Source of the DNA: Campylobacterota bacterium
GTDB taxonomy: Bacteria; Campylobacterota; Campylobacteria; Campylobacterales; Sulfurovaceae
DNA: 64,000 bases
Reading direction: 5' to 3'
Assembly (NCBI GenBank): GCA_003252535.1
Contig: QKDN01000031.1
Span: 17,440-81,439, forward strand
Shown: one piece after another, positions 53,189 through 61,628 of the stretch
Numbering within the stretch: the stretch's first letter is position 1
Layout of the letters: every line of letters begins with the position of its first letter
Made by a program: the position numbers and the translations under genes
Notes under the pieces: model-generated
The model's input: the letters and a program-made list of their open reading frames with translations, nothing else
Told to the model about the DNA's origin: nothing
The model's database searches: none

Positions 53189-53743
53189 ATGGGTGCACTG
53201 AAAGAAGAATATCTGCCTCACTACACGATATCTGACTATGTAAGCTGGGAGGGTAAGTGGGAGCTTATCAGCGGTATCCCTTACGCCATGTCTCCGGCTC
53301 CTGTCACCAAACATCAGATCATCAACACAAAGATCGCCAGTCAACTCGATGATGCTATAGAGGCGTGCGGAGGCTCCTGCATAGCTGTGATCGAAGCAGA
53401 GTGGCGGATAGAGCAATCGACGGTGGTGATACCTGACTGCGTCGTGGTCTGCTATGAGCCTGAAGACTATCTCAACAAAGCTCCCAAAGTGATCTTCGAG
53501 GTGGTTTCCCAAAGCTCTGTGCTCCGTGACGAACGGATCAAGTTCGAGATATACCAGGATGAGGGAGTGGAGTACTACTGCATCGTCTACCCCGATCTGT
53601 TGGTAGCCAAACTCTATCGCCTGCGTGACGGCAAGTACCGCAAAGAGGGGGATTTTAATGAGGAAGTCTACAGGTTTGATATCGACGGGTGTGAAGTGGC
53701 GTTTGATTTTGATTTGATCTTCAGACGGTATAGAGAGAGATGA
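53189..53743 (+). CDS. Uma2-family (DUF820) putative endonuclease
   Basis: This 184-residue protein has AAAGGAG before the ATG. It shows the Uma2 restriction-like layout: YTISDYVSWEGKWELISGIPYAMSPAP at the start, then VIPDCVVVCYEPEDY, and PKVIFEVVSQSSVLRDERIKFEIY with the PD...ExV acidic residues, then a YYCIVYPD strand. These proteins have the PD-(D/E)XK nuclease fold and are numerous in cyanobacteria and scattered elsewhere. A substrate is not known. Confidence 0.83.
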   Translation: MGALKEEYLPHYTISDYVSWEGKWELISGIPYAMSPAPVTKHQIINTKIASQLDDAIEACGGSCIAVIEAEWRIEQSTVVIPDCVVVCYEPEDYLNKAPKVIFEVVSQSSVLRDERIKFEIYQDEGVEYYCIVYPDLLVAKLYRLRDGKYRKEGDFNEEVYRFDIDGCEVAFDFDLIFRRYRER

Positions 53744-53875
53744 GGGGATCATTCGGTTTTTGGATGATGTTTTCCTCTGTGAAGTAAGTATGGATTTCTA
53801 CAAAAATATGGGAAGCAAGAGAAATTTTATCTTTAAATGAATTGTTAATGATCAAAATAAGAGGTGAGTATAAAT

Positions 53876-54787
53876 ATGACATTGTTGCAAAGTGGTTTAA
53901 TTGATGTTTTGAAGCCTGAAAAAGACATTTTTCCTTATTATGAGCTGTTTTTATCTCGATATTCTTTAATTACGGTTACTGCAATAGTATCTCAAGTTAG
54001 CTTACTACCTGAAACTTATAAAGACACGACAAAAGAAGAGATGGATAAAGAGATTGATGGAATGATTGAAGGACTTCCGAAAACATCTGTTGATCAACGC
54101 AATAAGTACCGGATATGGTGTATTGGTGCCCTTGTTGACCCTGGAGAAATAGTGCAAGAAAATGAAAAGAGGACTTTTGCATCAGAATTATTTTACGAAG
54201 ATGCAAAAAAATATTCGCTCTCTAATAGAGAAATGATCTTGAGAGGTTTAAACACTTCAACGTTCTTAAACTACTTCTTTTTAATTGAGGATAGTTTAAA
54301 AAATATCTATATAAACTTGGTTAATCCTGAGAACAAATTCATCAAAGGTTCCGAAACTATTAGTACATGCTTAGTACAAATTATCTCAGAGATTAATATT
54401 CGGCAAAAATTTGAAGAAGAGTTGTATGCCAGAAGTAAATTCTTTTTCAATATGAAGGCTCTCGAAGTTATGTGGAGTCTTTTGAACTTAATAAGAAATC
54501 AAATAGCTCATGCAAATGGGTTTTATGACGACAAAGCGAAAGGATCATTTAATCAAAGAATGAAGAAACTTATAGAACATTATGGCGATAATGATGATTG
54601 TCTGTTGTCACTTAGCATGATAATTGAGGTCTTTGAAAGACATAAAGAACAAATAAAGGAAACAGGATACTTAATTGTTGATAATTCCCTTGAGAACATT
54701 ATAAGAAACATATCTATTTTCATAATGGAATCACTTTATGTTTGCGAATATGACAAAATTAAAATAAATCAAATTAACAAGAGTTGA
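53876..54787 (+). CDS. AT-rich hypothetical protein with HEPN-type RNxxAH motif
   Basis: This protein has about 303 residues. ATG 53876 is chosen since AGAGGTGAG (53860-53868) fits it; a GTG at 53864 sits inside that site. It is predicted all-helical. Residues ~200-216 read LLNLIRNQIAHANG, where R207-N208-x-x-x-H212 matches the Rx4-6H catalytic motif of HEPN ribonucleases. The N-terminal two-thirds has no family I know. It is much more AT-rich than its neighbours, follows a putative nuclease gene and precedes a lipoprotein gene by 7 bases. It may be a defence or RNA-cleavage toxin, but this is inference. Confidence 0.5.
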   Translation: MTLLQSGLIDVLKPEKDIFPYYELFLSRYSLITVTAIVSQVSLLPETYKDTTKEEMDKEIDGMIEGLPKTSVDQRNKYRIWCIGALVDPGEIVQENEKRTFASELFYEDAKKYSLSNREMILRGLNTSTFLNYFFLIEDSLKNIYINLVNPENKFIKGSETISTCLVQIISEINIRQKFEEELYARSKFFFNMKALEVMWSLLNLIRNQIAHANGFYDDKAKGSFNQRMKKLIEHYGDNDDCLLSLSMIIEVFERHKEQIKETGYLIVDNSLENIIRNISIFIMESLYVCEYDKIKINQINKS

Positions 54788-54794
54788 AAAAGCT

Positions 54795-55355
54795 ATGCGA
54801 CGCATCACATCTACCATCAAAATCTGCTCCACTCTCACTATATGCTTCCTGCTTGCGTCGTGCGCCGTGCCTGACAAAAATCCCGTGCCGGAAAAAAGTG
54901 TCGAGCAAACAGAGAAGCAGTGGGAACCCACCCTGTTCGAGTTCGCATATTTACCGTCACCTATCTATGCCAGCGGCCCCAGACTGGAATGGGACGGCAC
55001 CTGCCTGGTCGAGCGGATACCTCACGCGCCGTCAGGCGCCGGGTACAGGGGAAAAGAGGTCTGGGAGACGAGACGATACTATCCCTCCAAATCCCAGTGG
55101 ATGGCATTTTGGGCAGAGGCCGAACGGCTCAAGCTTCGCCAGTGGCGCAAGTATTACTCATCAGTCGATTTGGGGATGGAGGTGTTCGACGCCAGCGCCT
55201 GGAGTTTTCGTGCCCGGATCGGAAGCACCGTGATCGAGACCTACGGCTACAATGCCGGGCCAGCTCTCCCGGATGTTACCAAAACAAGTATCGCCAGCGA
55301 TGCCATCCTGCCGCTCGCAGAAGCTATCCAAAAGCTCAAGGTCGCCGAGCATTGA
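54795..55355 (+). CDS. Hypothetical lipoprotein
   Basis: This 186-residue protein has a signal and lipobox LLASC. The mature protein has many tryptophan and tyrosine residues (WEPTLFEFAYLPSP, YYPSKSQWMAFWAEAERLKLRQWRKYY) and a C-terminal strand-rich part. I recognise no family. It starts 7 bases after the HEPN candidate's stop, but its base composition is like the core genome, so a functional link is doubtful. Confidence 0.55.
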   Translation: MRRITSTIKICSTLTICFLLASCAVPDKNPVPEKSVEQTEKQWEPTLFEFAYLPSPIYASGPRLEWDGTCLVERIPHAPSGAGYRGKEVWETRRYYPSKSQWMAFWAEAERLKLRQWRKYYSSVDLGMEVFDASAWSFRARIGSTVIETYGYNAGPALPDVTKTSIASDAILPLAEAIQKLKVAEH

Positions 55356-55392
55356 CGGGGTTGAAGCCGCCGACACACGGGAAAGCGGAACC

Positions 55393-56211
55393 CTACCTCT
55401 GCTCCTTCGCCATCAGTGCCGCAGGTTTGTAGTCGAGGTTGATCTTCGCGTACATTCCGGGGTAGACCTTCATATCCCCTTTGTCGAAGGATACCCTGAT
55501 GGTGAAAGTGTGGGTCATCGGGTTGGCGCTCGGGACGACCGATTTGATACGGCCGCGCGTGTTGAACTTGATCGAGGGGATGGCGACAGAGACGAAGTCT
55601 CCGGCATTGACCTTGAGGAGGTCGGCTTCGGATATCTGCGCTTCGATCTCGAGGTGGTCGAGGTCTACGAGGAGCATCGCGAGCATCCCCGGGACGATGA
55701 GATCGCCCACGCGGATGTTCTTCTGGACGATGATACCGTCGTTGGGGGCTTTGACCTCGAGGTAGTTGGAGATGGTCGCCATCTGCTTGACCTTGACGGA
55801 AGCATTGGCTACAAGTCCCCTGGCGGCTGCGAGACCAGCCTGGACATTCTCGGCCATGACATCGATATTCTTGAGCTCGAAGGTATTGTCCCCGTCCTTG
55901 GAGAGGATATTCATCCTCTCATGGCGGATATTGTCAAGCCTCGTGCGGTACATATCGACCATGATCTCCGCCTGCTCGAGGGCGAGGTCGGCCTGGTTCT
56001 TGAGGATATCGAACTCGGCAGATTCGAGATCGAAGAGGGTATCCTCCCTGCGCACCTTGTCGCCGATCTCGAAGTAGATATTCTTGACATACCCCATGAA
56101 GCGGGCGCCGATCATCTTCTGGTTGTCCGAGACGACCGTCCCGGTGATGGAGAGATCCGAAGCCATGAGCGAAAGGCTCATAAGTCCTGCTACAAACAAT
56201 TTCCTGACCAC
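55393..56211 (-). CDS. RND/HlyD-type periplasmic adaptor, orphan
   Basis: This 272-residue membrane-fusion protein has a signal (LFVAGLMSLSLMASD) and the standard order: lipoyl half FMGYVKNIYFEIGDKVRREDTL, a helical hairpin, lipoyl half VKAPNDGIIVQKNIRVGDLIVPG, then beta-barrel domain VSVAIPSIKFNTRGRIKSVV and VYPGMYAKINL. No pump or outer-membrane factor gene lies beside it. It must pair with a distant transporter or act in another envelope complex. Confidence 0.8.
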   Translation of the reverse strand: MVRKLFVAGLMSLSLMASDLSITGTVVSDNQKMIGARFMGYVKNIYFEIGDKVRREDTLFDLESAEFDILKNQADLALEQAEIMVDMYRTRLDNIRHERMNILSKDGDNTFELKNIDVMAENVQAGLAAARGLVANASVKVKQMATISNYLEVKAPNDGIIVQKNIRVGDLIVPGMLAMLLVDLDHLEIEAQISEADLLKVNAGDFVSVAIPSIKFNTRGRIKSVVPSANPMTHTFTIRVSFDKGDMKVYPGMYAKINLDYKPAALMAKEQR

Positions 56212-56371
56212 AATGATCCTTTATTATAAATTCTATTTATTGATTATAACACATTATAATATATACGATTTATGAATAAGCTTGCATGGAGAGAGAAAAA
56301 GAGAATAATGTTTCTATTTGTAAAACAGGAGAGGAGTGTGAAGCCCGAAAATGGGGATCGGAAGAGGGTGA

Positions 56372-56902
56372 TTACCTCTCGATCTTGCTGAACTTGCTCC
56401 CCTCGATGGTGAGGTTGTACATGAGCCCCTTGTTGCCGAAGATGAAGCCGATGACCGGTTTGTTGAAGGTGGCGTTGCTGATATCCTTACCCACGCCCCA
56501 CTCGACTATGGCGACCGAGCCGTCCACGCCGACCTTCCAGCCGTCGCTTTTCCTGAACTTCCTCAGCGCGTCGTCGGTGAGGAACGCGACGATGATGTTC
56601 TTCGACTGCGCACCGAGCTGGAGCCCCACCGATGCTGCGACGGTGGAGTAGTACTGCACGCTCTTGCCGCCCACACGCAGCACACCCTCACCGTACTCGC
56701 CGCCGACACCGAAACCCGCCTTGAGGACATTGGGGAAGATCAGCATCCCCTTGACACTATGCTGGGCAAAAGAGCGCGACCCCTTGATCTCGCTGTAGAA
56801 CTGTTCGAGCGCCATATCGGCCTCCGCCTCTATCTGTGAGGCTGTCTTGGCGTGAGCGCTGATGAGGAAGAGAACGAGCAGAACCATGATCTTTTTTATC
56901 AT
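56372..56902 (-). CDS. SYLF/Ysc84-domain secreted protein
   Basis: This protein has about 176 residues. The start at 56902 is used because AAAGGA precedes it and it opens directly into signal peptide KKIMVLLVLFLISAHA; the frame extends upstream to 57001 without support. The SYLF domain is shown by SVKGMLIFPNVLKAGFGVGGEYGEGVL, VAASVGLQLGAQSKNIIVAFLTDDAL and WKVGVDGSVAIV. SYLF domains bind lipids, and bacterial secreted forms are of unknown role. Confidence 0.85.
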   Translation of the reverse strand: MIKKIMVLLVLFLISAHAKTASQIEAEADMALEQFYSEIKGSRSFAQHSVKGMLIFPNVLKAGFGVGGEYGEGVLRVGGKSVQYYSTVAASVGLQLGAQSKNIIVAFLTDDALRKFRKSDGWKVGVDGSVAIVEWGVGKDISNATFNKPVIGFIFGNKGLMYNLTIEGSKFSKIER

Positions 56903-57096
56903 TTGGTATCCTTTTCTGTTAGGATGATCGGATTTCTTGGATAACCCTCTTGAGCGGCTCAGACCAACGGGAGGATTTGCCCCCGAAAGAGGGTTATACA
57001 AGAAGTCTATTGTACCAGAAATATAAAAATAACTGGATAGAGCCTTTTAGCTCTTTATGTTACAATGCCCAAAAATTATAGGATAAGCCCCAAACC

Positions 57097-58938
57097 ATGA
57101 TCAAAGTGACCAACCTGACCAAAAGCTTCAATGCAAAATCACTGTTTGAAAACCTCTCTTTCGCCCTCGGGGCGGGGGACAGGGTAGGGCTGGTCGGTCG
57201 CAACGGCTCGGGCAAATCGACCCTCTTCAAGATCATCCTCGACGAGGAACACTACGACAGCGGCGAGATCACGATGCCCAAGGGGTACAGGATCGGGGCG
57301 CTGAAGCAGCATATCCATTTCACGAAGCCTACGGTGCTCGAAGAGTGTATGCAGGTGCTCGGACCCGAGCAGCAGTACGAGAGCTACAGGATCGAGAAGC
57401 TCCTCTTCGGGCTCGGGTTCGAGCAGGATGACCTGGGCAAAGACCCGCGCAGCTTCTCGGGCGGCTACCAGATTCGTATCAACCTCGTCAAACTCCTCGC
57501 CACCGAGCCCAACCTCCTCCTCCTCGACGAACCGACCAACTACCTCGATATCGTCTCGATGCGCTGGCTGAGGGGATTTTTGCAGAAGTTCGACGGCGAG
57601 GTGATCATCATCACCCACGACAGGGAGTTCATGGATTCGGTGACGACCCACACGATGGGGATACACCGCGGCAGCTGCAAGCTCATCAAGGGTGACACCG
57701 CCAAATACTACAAACAGCTCGAAGAGGACGAGATACTCTACGAAAAAACCCGCCAGAACCAGGAGAAGAAGATCGCCGAGCTCGAGGACTTCATCGCGCG
57801 AAACCGCGCCCGCGCCTCCACCGCAGCGCTCGCACAGAGCAAGGCGAAAGAGCTGGAGAAGATCGACAGGCTTGATCGGCTGGGCGACATCGCCGAGCTC
57901 GATTTCGAGTTCAGCTACGCCGACACCCCTGCCAAGATTATCCTCGAAGCAAATGAGCTCAGTTTCGGCTACACCCCGGAGAACATCCTCTTCAGGAAGG
58001 TCTCCTTCGCTCTCAAGAAAGGGAAAAAGCTCGCCATCATCGGGAAGAACGGCAAGGGGAAATCGACCCTGCTCAATATCATCGCCAAAGAACTCACCCC
58101 CCTCTCGGGTGAGATATCCTACCACCCACAGACCCTCATCGCCCACTTCGGACAGACCAATATCGAGAGGCTGAGCCCCAACAACACGATCCTCGAAGAG
58201 ATACAGAGCGCCCATATGAAGATGGAGTACAAGCAGACCCGTGCGATCGCCGGGGCGATGATGTTCAGCGATACCCTCGCGGAGAAGAAGGTATCGGTAC
58301 TCTCGGGGGGCGAGAAGAGCCGCGTGATGCTCGGCAAGATCATCGCCACCCCCGCCAACCTCCTCCTCCTCGACGAACCCACCAACCACCTCGATATGGA
58401 GTCGATCGAATCACTCTCGAAAGCGATCGAGGGGTTCGAAGGGGCGGTGGTGATGGTCACCCACTCCGAGATGCTGCTCCGCCGCCACGCCGACGAGCTG
58501 ATCGTCTTCCGCGAGGGGAGTGCGGAACACTTCGAGGGGAACTACGAAGAGTTCCTCGCCAAGATAGGATGGGATGACGAACCCACCCAGAGCGCCCCGA
58601 GCCCCAAAAAGGAGACCCCGTCGGTCAACAAAAAAGAGCTCAAGAAGCTCCGAGCCGACCTGGTCAACGAACGCTCCAAACTCCTCTCCCCGCTCAAAAA
58701 AGAGATCGACCACTGCGAGAACCGCATCATGGAGTGCGAAGAGCTCATCGAGACGAGCAACGAAGAGCTGCTCCGCATCGCAAGTAGTAACGATGTCGGC
58801 GAGCTCACCCGCCTCTCCAAAGCCGTCAGCGACGCCAACAAAGAGATCGAAGAGCTCTTCGAGAGACTCGAGATCGCGCAGACGGAGTTTGATAGTATTA
58901 GTGAAGAGTATGAGAGGAAGATTGGGGAGTTGGGGTAA
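57097..58938 (+). CDS. ABC-F family ATPase (Uup/EttA-like)
   Basis: This 613-residue soluble protein has two ABC domains: Walker A GRNGSGKST and GKNGKGKST, signatures FSGGYQIRI and LSGGEKSRV, Walker B LLLLDEPTNYLD and LLLLDEPTNHLD. A charged linker between the domains (YYKQLEEDEILYEKTRQNQEKK) and a C-terminal coiled coil (~505-613) are as in Uup. ABC-F proteins act at the ribosomal E site to ease stalls or protect from antibiotics. Which subfamily this is cannot be fixed by eye. No transporter domain is present. Confidence 0.88.
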   Translation: MIKVTNLTKSFNAKSLFENLSFALGAGDRVGLVGRNGSGKSTLFKIILDEEHYDSGEITMPKGYRIGALKQHIHFTKPTVLEECMQVLGPEQQYESYRIEKLLFGLGFEQDDLGKDPRSFSGGYQIRINLVKLLATEPNLLLLDEPTNYLDIVSMRWLRGFLQKFDGEVIIITHDREFMDSVTTHTMGIHRGSCKLIKGDTAKYYKQLEEDEILYEKTRQNQEKKIAELEDFIARNRARASTAALAQSKAKELEKIDRLDRLGDIAELDFEFSYADTPAKIILEANELSFGYTPENILFRKVSFALKKGKKLAIIGKNGKGKSTLLNIIAKELTPLSGEISYHPQTLIAHFGQTNIERLSPNNTILEEIQSAHMKMEYKQTRAIAGAMMFSDTLAEKKVSVLSGGEKSRVMLGKIIATPANLLLLDEPTNHLDMESIESLSKAIEGFEGAVVMVTHSEMLLRRHADELIVFREGSAEHFEGNYEEFLAKIGWDDEPTQSAPSPKKETPSVNKKELKKLRADLVNERSKLLSPLKKEIDHCENRIMECEELIETSNEELLRIASSNDVGELTRLSKAVSDANKEIEELFERLEIAQTEFDSISEEYERKIGELG

Positions 58939-58965
58939 TATTTTTCTCTGATATACAGTAACCTG

Positions 58966-59042
58966 TAGGGTGTTGTCCCCCGACAACACCATAATATTAC
59001 TGAGAAATGAAAATATCGGTGCTGTGAGGACACAGCACCCTA
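58966..59042. repeat. REPIN-like TAGGGTG inverted doublet
   Basis: TAGGGTGTTGTC/GACAACACC (58966-58990) and GGTGCTGTG/CACAGCACCCTA (59018-59042) are two 9-bp hairpins in opposite orientation, so the pair begins TAGGGTG and ends CACCCTA. They have the same frame as the elements at 31747-31901 but different stems. Confidence 0.75.
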
Positions 59043-59053
59043 CGCGTTCAGCA

Positions 59054-59100
59054 CTGTGTAGTTCTCGTATGGCTTCCCAAGTAAAACTTGGGAACCAGGG
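59054..59100. repeat. Left 47-base direct repeat around the Imm42-like gene
   Basis: It starts CTGTGTAGTTCTC and holds a perfect 9-bp hairpin TTCCCAAGT/ACTTGGGAA (59074-59094). It matches 59784-59830 at 41 of 47 positions in the same direction. Confidence 0.8.
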
Positions 59101-59122
59101 AAAAAAAATTAGGAGTAAAGCC

Positions 59123-59695
59123 ATGATTTTTGGAAATCCTGATAAGTTTGCAATATATTTGGATAAAGTTCAGAAGTGGAGTAGCGATAGTTTCACAGAA
59201 GGATTCGTTTGTTTTTATTTAAATTCTCTGCCGTTTCCATCTAATTTTTTTGATTATGTGTCGACGCTTAATCTAAATCTTAATGATTTATTAGGATATA
59301 AATTATTGAACCCTAAAATTGATAGTGAGCTATTCAAGCAAAACAAGCTGGAACTAGTAAAGCATCTTTTAAAGGGTAGATATCCTGCACACATGTTCAA
59401 TTCACAAGATGAATTTGATCAATATCCTGATGATTTATATGAAGATGAAAATTATGATTATTCAGTAGAGGCAGATTTTTTGGAAAGAGCGCATATATCC
59501 ATGTTTGTCATAGGAAGTCAAAAAATGCTAAGACTGTTGGCAGTGGATAGAAACCATCCTGAAGAATTTTTTAATTTAAGCAATCTAAAAATAGATGATA
59601 TTGTGGAGGTTTATATCAAGGCTGATGAATTGCTTAAAATCACTCATGATGCAATAGATTTTCATAAAAAGTTTTCAAGAGAGTACATTGCATGA
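59123..59695 (+). CDS. Imm42-like solitary immunity-type protein
   Basis: This 190-residue soluble acidic protein starts at ATG 59123, with AGGAG at 59111-59115; longer readings upstream run into the repeat. The N-terminal MIFGNPDKFAIYLDKVQKW and the following FTEGFVCFYLNSLPFPSNFF recall the Imm42 family of polymorphic-toxin immunity proteins. This is recognition from memory and is tentative. No toxin lies beside it. The gene is very AT-rich and sits exactly between two 47-base direct repeats. Confidence 0.5.
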   Translation: MIFGNPDKFAIYLDKVQKWSSDSFTEGFVCFYLNSLPFPSNFFDYVSTLNLNLNDLLGYKLLNPKIDSELFKQNKLELVKHLLKGRYPAHMFNSQDEFDQYPDDLYEDENYDYSVEADFLERAHISMFVIGSQKMLRLLAVDRNHPEEFFNLSNLKIDDIVEVYIKADELLKITHDAIDFHKKFSREYIA

Positions 59696-59747
59696 TGCCT
59701 TGTCCTCCATCGTCCTCGATGAGAGTATATATGGGAGTTTTCCCTCG

Positions 59748-59830
59748 TTCCGCAATTGTATTGCGGAATGCATATTAACTGTTCTGCGTAGTTCTCACAT
59801 GGATTCCCAAGTACAACTTGGGAACCAGAG
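59748..59830. repeat. Right repeat of the Imm42-like cassette
   Basis: A hairpin TTCCGCAAT/ATTGCGGAA (59748-59768) is followed by the second copy of the 47-base direct repeat (59784-59830), which holds TTCCCAAGT/ACTTGGGAA (59804-59824). The first hairpin stem is like that at 1092-1108. Confidence 0.8.
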
Positions 59831-59868
59831 AATAAATTGGGATTCTCCCACCCTCCAAATCATAGAGC

Positions 59869-60120
59869 TCAGCGATGCGGCTGCGAGTCGGGAGTACCTG
59901 CTTTCTCAGGCTCGTCGTCCGGCTTTTCGCATGTACCGTGAAATAGCGGCCACTGCTTGCACACTTTGTCTTTGAAGATACATATGCCATATTCATTGCC
60001 CTCTGCATCTTTTCTGATCTCTGCTTTGCCGCCTTTTTCTTCACAAAACACCCAGGCGGGATTCGCCATCGCCATAGCGACATTGACACCCAGCGCCAAC
60101 AGTACAATGTATCTCTTCAT
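59869..60120 (-). CDS. DUF333-family small secreted protein
   Basis: This 83-residue protein has a signal peptide (IVLLALGVNVAMA) and the DUF333 core NPAWVFCEEKGGKAEIRKD...YGICIF..CKQWPLFHGTC, with four conserved cysteines. Members are sometimes labelled putative haemolysins, without good evidence. It is probably a small disulfide-bonded periplasmic protein. Confidence 0.82.
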   Translation of the reverse strand: MKRYIVLLALGVNVAMAMANPAWVFCEEKGGKAEIRKDAEGNEYGICIFKDKVCKQWPLFHGTCEKPDDEPEKAGTPDSQPHR

Positions 60121-60234
60121 CTATTTCTTCTCCTATCAGGTTTATTGTCTGTCTATTATAGCATCATGTTATCGCAAAATCCTCCCGATTCAAATGAATA
60201 TGATACAATACCCCAATAATTCCCAAGGATCACC

Positions 60235-61566
60235 ATGTCATTTGCCACGCTCCCGCTCCACGGCGATATCCTCAAGGCTCTCGACGAGCAGGGATATGTC
60301 CACCCCACCGAGATACAGAAGAAGCTCATCCCTCTGCTGATGCAGGGGCGCGATGTCGTCGCGAGCGCCCACACCGGATCGGGGAAGAGCGCGGCGTATC
60401 TCCTCCCCATTCTCGAGCAGCTCCGCCGCAGCCATGAGAACAAAGAGCACTATGCCCACTACACCCAGGCGCTCATCCTCGTCCCCACCAAAGAGCTGGC
60501 GCGACAGGTAGCGCAGATGGCAGAGGTGTACGGCCGCCATCTCGGGTTCAACACAGCCGCAATACACGGGGGAAAACCCCTCGAAGCGCAGGCGGGTCAG
60601 CTCGCCCGCGGGGTCGATATCGTCGCGGCTACACCGGGGAGGCTCCTCGAACTGATCCGGGGGAACAGCACGATCCTTCAGGCGGTGAGCTTCTTCGTCC
60701 TCGACGAGGCCGATACGATCCTCGATATGGGGTTCAGCAAAGAGGTCTTCGAGATCATGGGGATGATACGGGAGAAGAAGCAGAGCATCCTCATCTCCGC
60801 CACCCTCTCCAACGCCCTCAAAGCCCTCGCCACCAAGCTCCTTGTCCGTCCGCAGCTCGTCGAGCTCTCGCCGCTGGGGAGGAAGCTCCGGCACATCGAC
60901 CAGCAGCTCTATATCGTCGAGAACGAGCGGAAGCTCGAGTTCCTCCCCTTTCTGATCGGTTCGCGCAATTTCTCGCAGGTGCTGGTCTTCGCCCGTACCA
61001 AGGAGAAGGCGAAGGAGGTCGAAGAGGCGCTCGTCCAGAGCGGTCTGGAGACCGTCTCGATCCACGGCGACAAGAACGCCGGGGCGCGCGGCAGGGCGCT
61101 CGAGAGCTTCAAGGCCAAAAGAGCCAGGGTGCTCGTAGCGACCGATATCGCCGCGAGGGGGCTCGATATCGTCGGTCTCGAGGTGGTGATCAATTTCGAC
61201 ATCCCCCATATCCTCCCCGACTTCATCCACCGCATCGGCAGGACGGGGAGGGCAGGGAGGAAAGGACTCGCCATCACGATAGGGAGCAACGAAGAGCTCG
61301 GGGCGCTCCGCAGGGTCGAGCGGCTCCTCGGACACAAGATACCGCGCGAGGTGGACGAAGAGCACGCCCCCGCCAAGATCATGGACAGGGCCTCTACCAA
61401 AATCGATAAGAGCGAGCCGAAGAAGCGGGTCGCCGGGGCATTCGGGAAGAAAACGAAGAGTACTGCCGGCAAAAAGAGGAAAACGACGAAAAGGGACCGT
61501 TATAACCCTGATGTCGGCATGACCGATGTGAAAAAAGGGACCAAAAAGAGCGGCCGAAAAAAATGA
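60235..61566 (+). CDS. DEAD-box RNA helicase, RhlE-like
   Basis: This 443-residue protein has AAGGA before the ATG. Motifs in order: Q motif HPTEIQKKLIPLL, I AHTGSGKSAAY, Ib TPGRLLE, II DEADTILDMGF, III SATLS, IV-V ARTKEKAKEV and ATDIAARGLDI, VI HRIGRTGRAGRKG. A lysine-rich C-terminal tail (~385-443) is typical of RhlE-group helicases and helps bind RNA. It probably acts in ribosome assembly or RNA decay. Confidence 0.9.
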   Translation: MSFATLPLHGDILKALDEQGYVHPTEIQKKLIPLLMQGRDVVASAHTGSGKSAAYLLPILEQLRRSHENKEHYAHYTQALILVPTKELARQVAQMAEVYGRHLGFNTAAIHGGKPLEAQAGQLARGVDIVAATPGRLLELIRGNSTILQAVSFFVLDEADTILDMGFSKEVFEIMGMIREKKQSILISATLSNALKALATKLLVRPQLVELSPLGRKLRHIDQQLYIVENERKLEFLPFLIGSRNFSQVLVFARTKEKAKEVEEALVQSGLETVSIHGDKNAGARGRALESFKAKRARVLVATDIAARGLDIVGLEVVINFDIPHILPDFIHRIGRTGRAGRKGLAITIGSNEELGALRRVERLLGHKIPREVDEEHAPAKIMDRASTKIDKSEPKKRVAGAFGKKTKSTAGKKRKTTKRDRYNPDVGMTDVKKGTKKSGRKK

Positions 61567-61580
61567 GTTTCAGCATGAAC

Positions 61581-61597
61581 TTCCCAAGATTTGGGAA
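61581..61597. repeat. Hairpin TTCCCAA/TTGGGAA after the helicase gene
   Basis: This is a 7-bp perfect stem with a 3-base loop, similar in sequence to the TTCCCAAGT hairpins at 59074 and 59804. It could end the helicase transcript. Confidence 0.45.
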
Positions 61598-61628
61598 TAA
61601 TAATGAAAATATTTAACAGGGTTAATAT

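Noticed and set aside
52379..53752. 457-codon open frame on the minus strand
   Set aside because: It runs antisense across the end of the SUV3-like gene and the whole Uma2 gene, so it cannot be real alongside both.
56286..56651. 121-codon frame on the plus strand next to the orphan adaptor
   Set aside because: Most of it overlaps the SYLF gene in antisense; no ribosome site or domain is present.
57139..58389. 416-codon open frame on the minus strand
   Set aside because: It is antisense to the ABC-F gene; the acidic low-complexity translation mirrors the sense codons.
58970..59122. N-terminal extension of the Imm42-like gene
   Set aside because: The extra 51 codons translate the hairpin repeats; AGGAG at 59111 places the true start at 59123.
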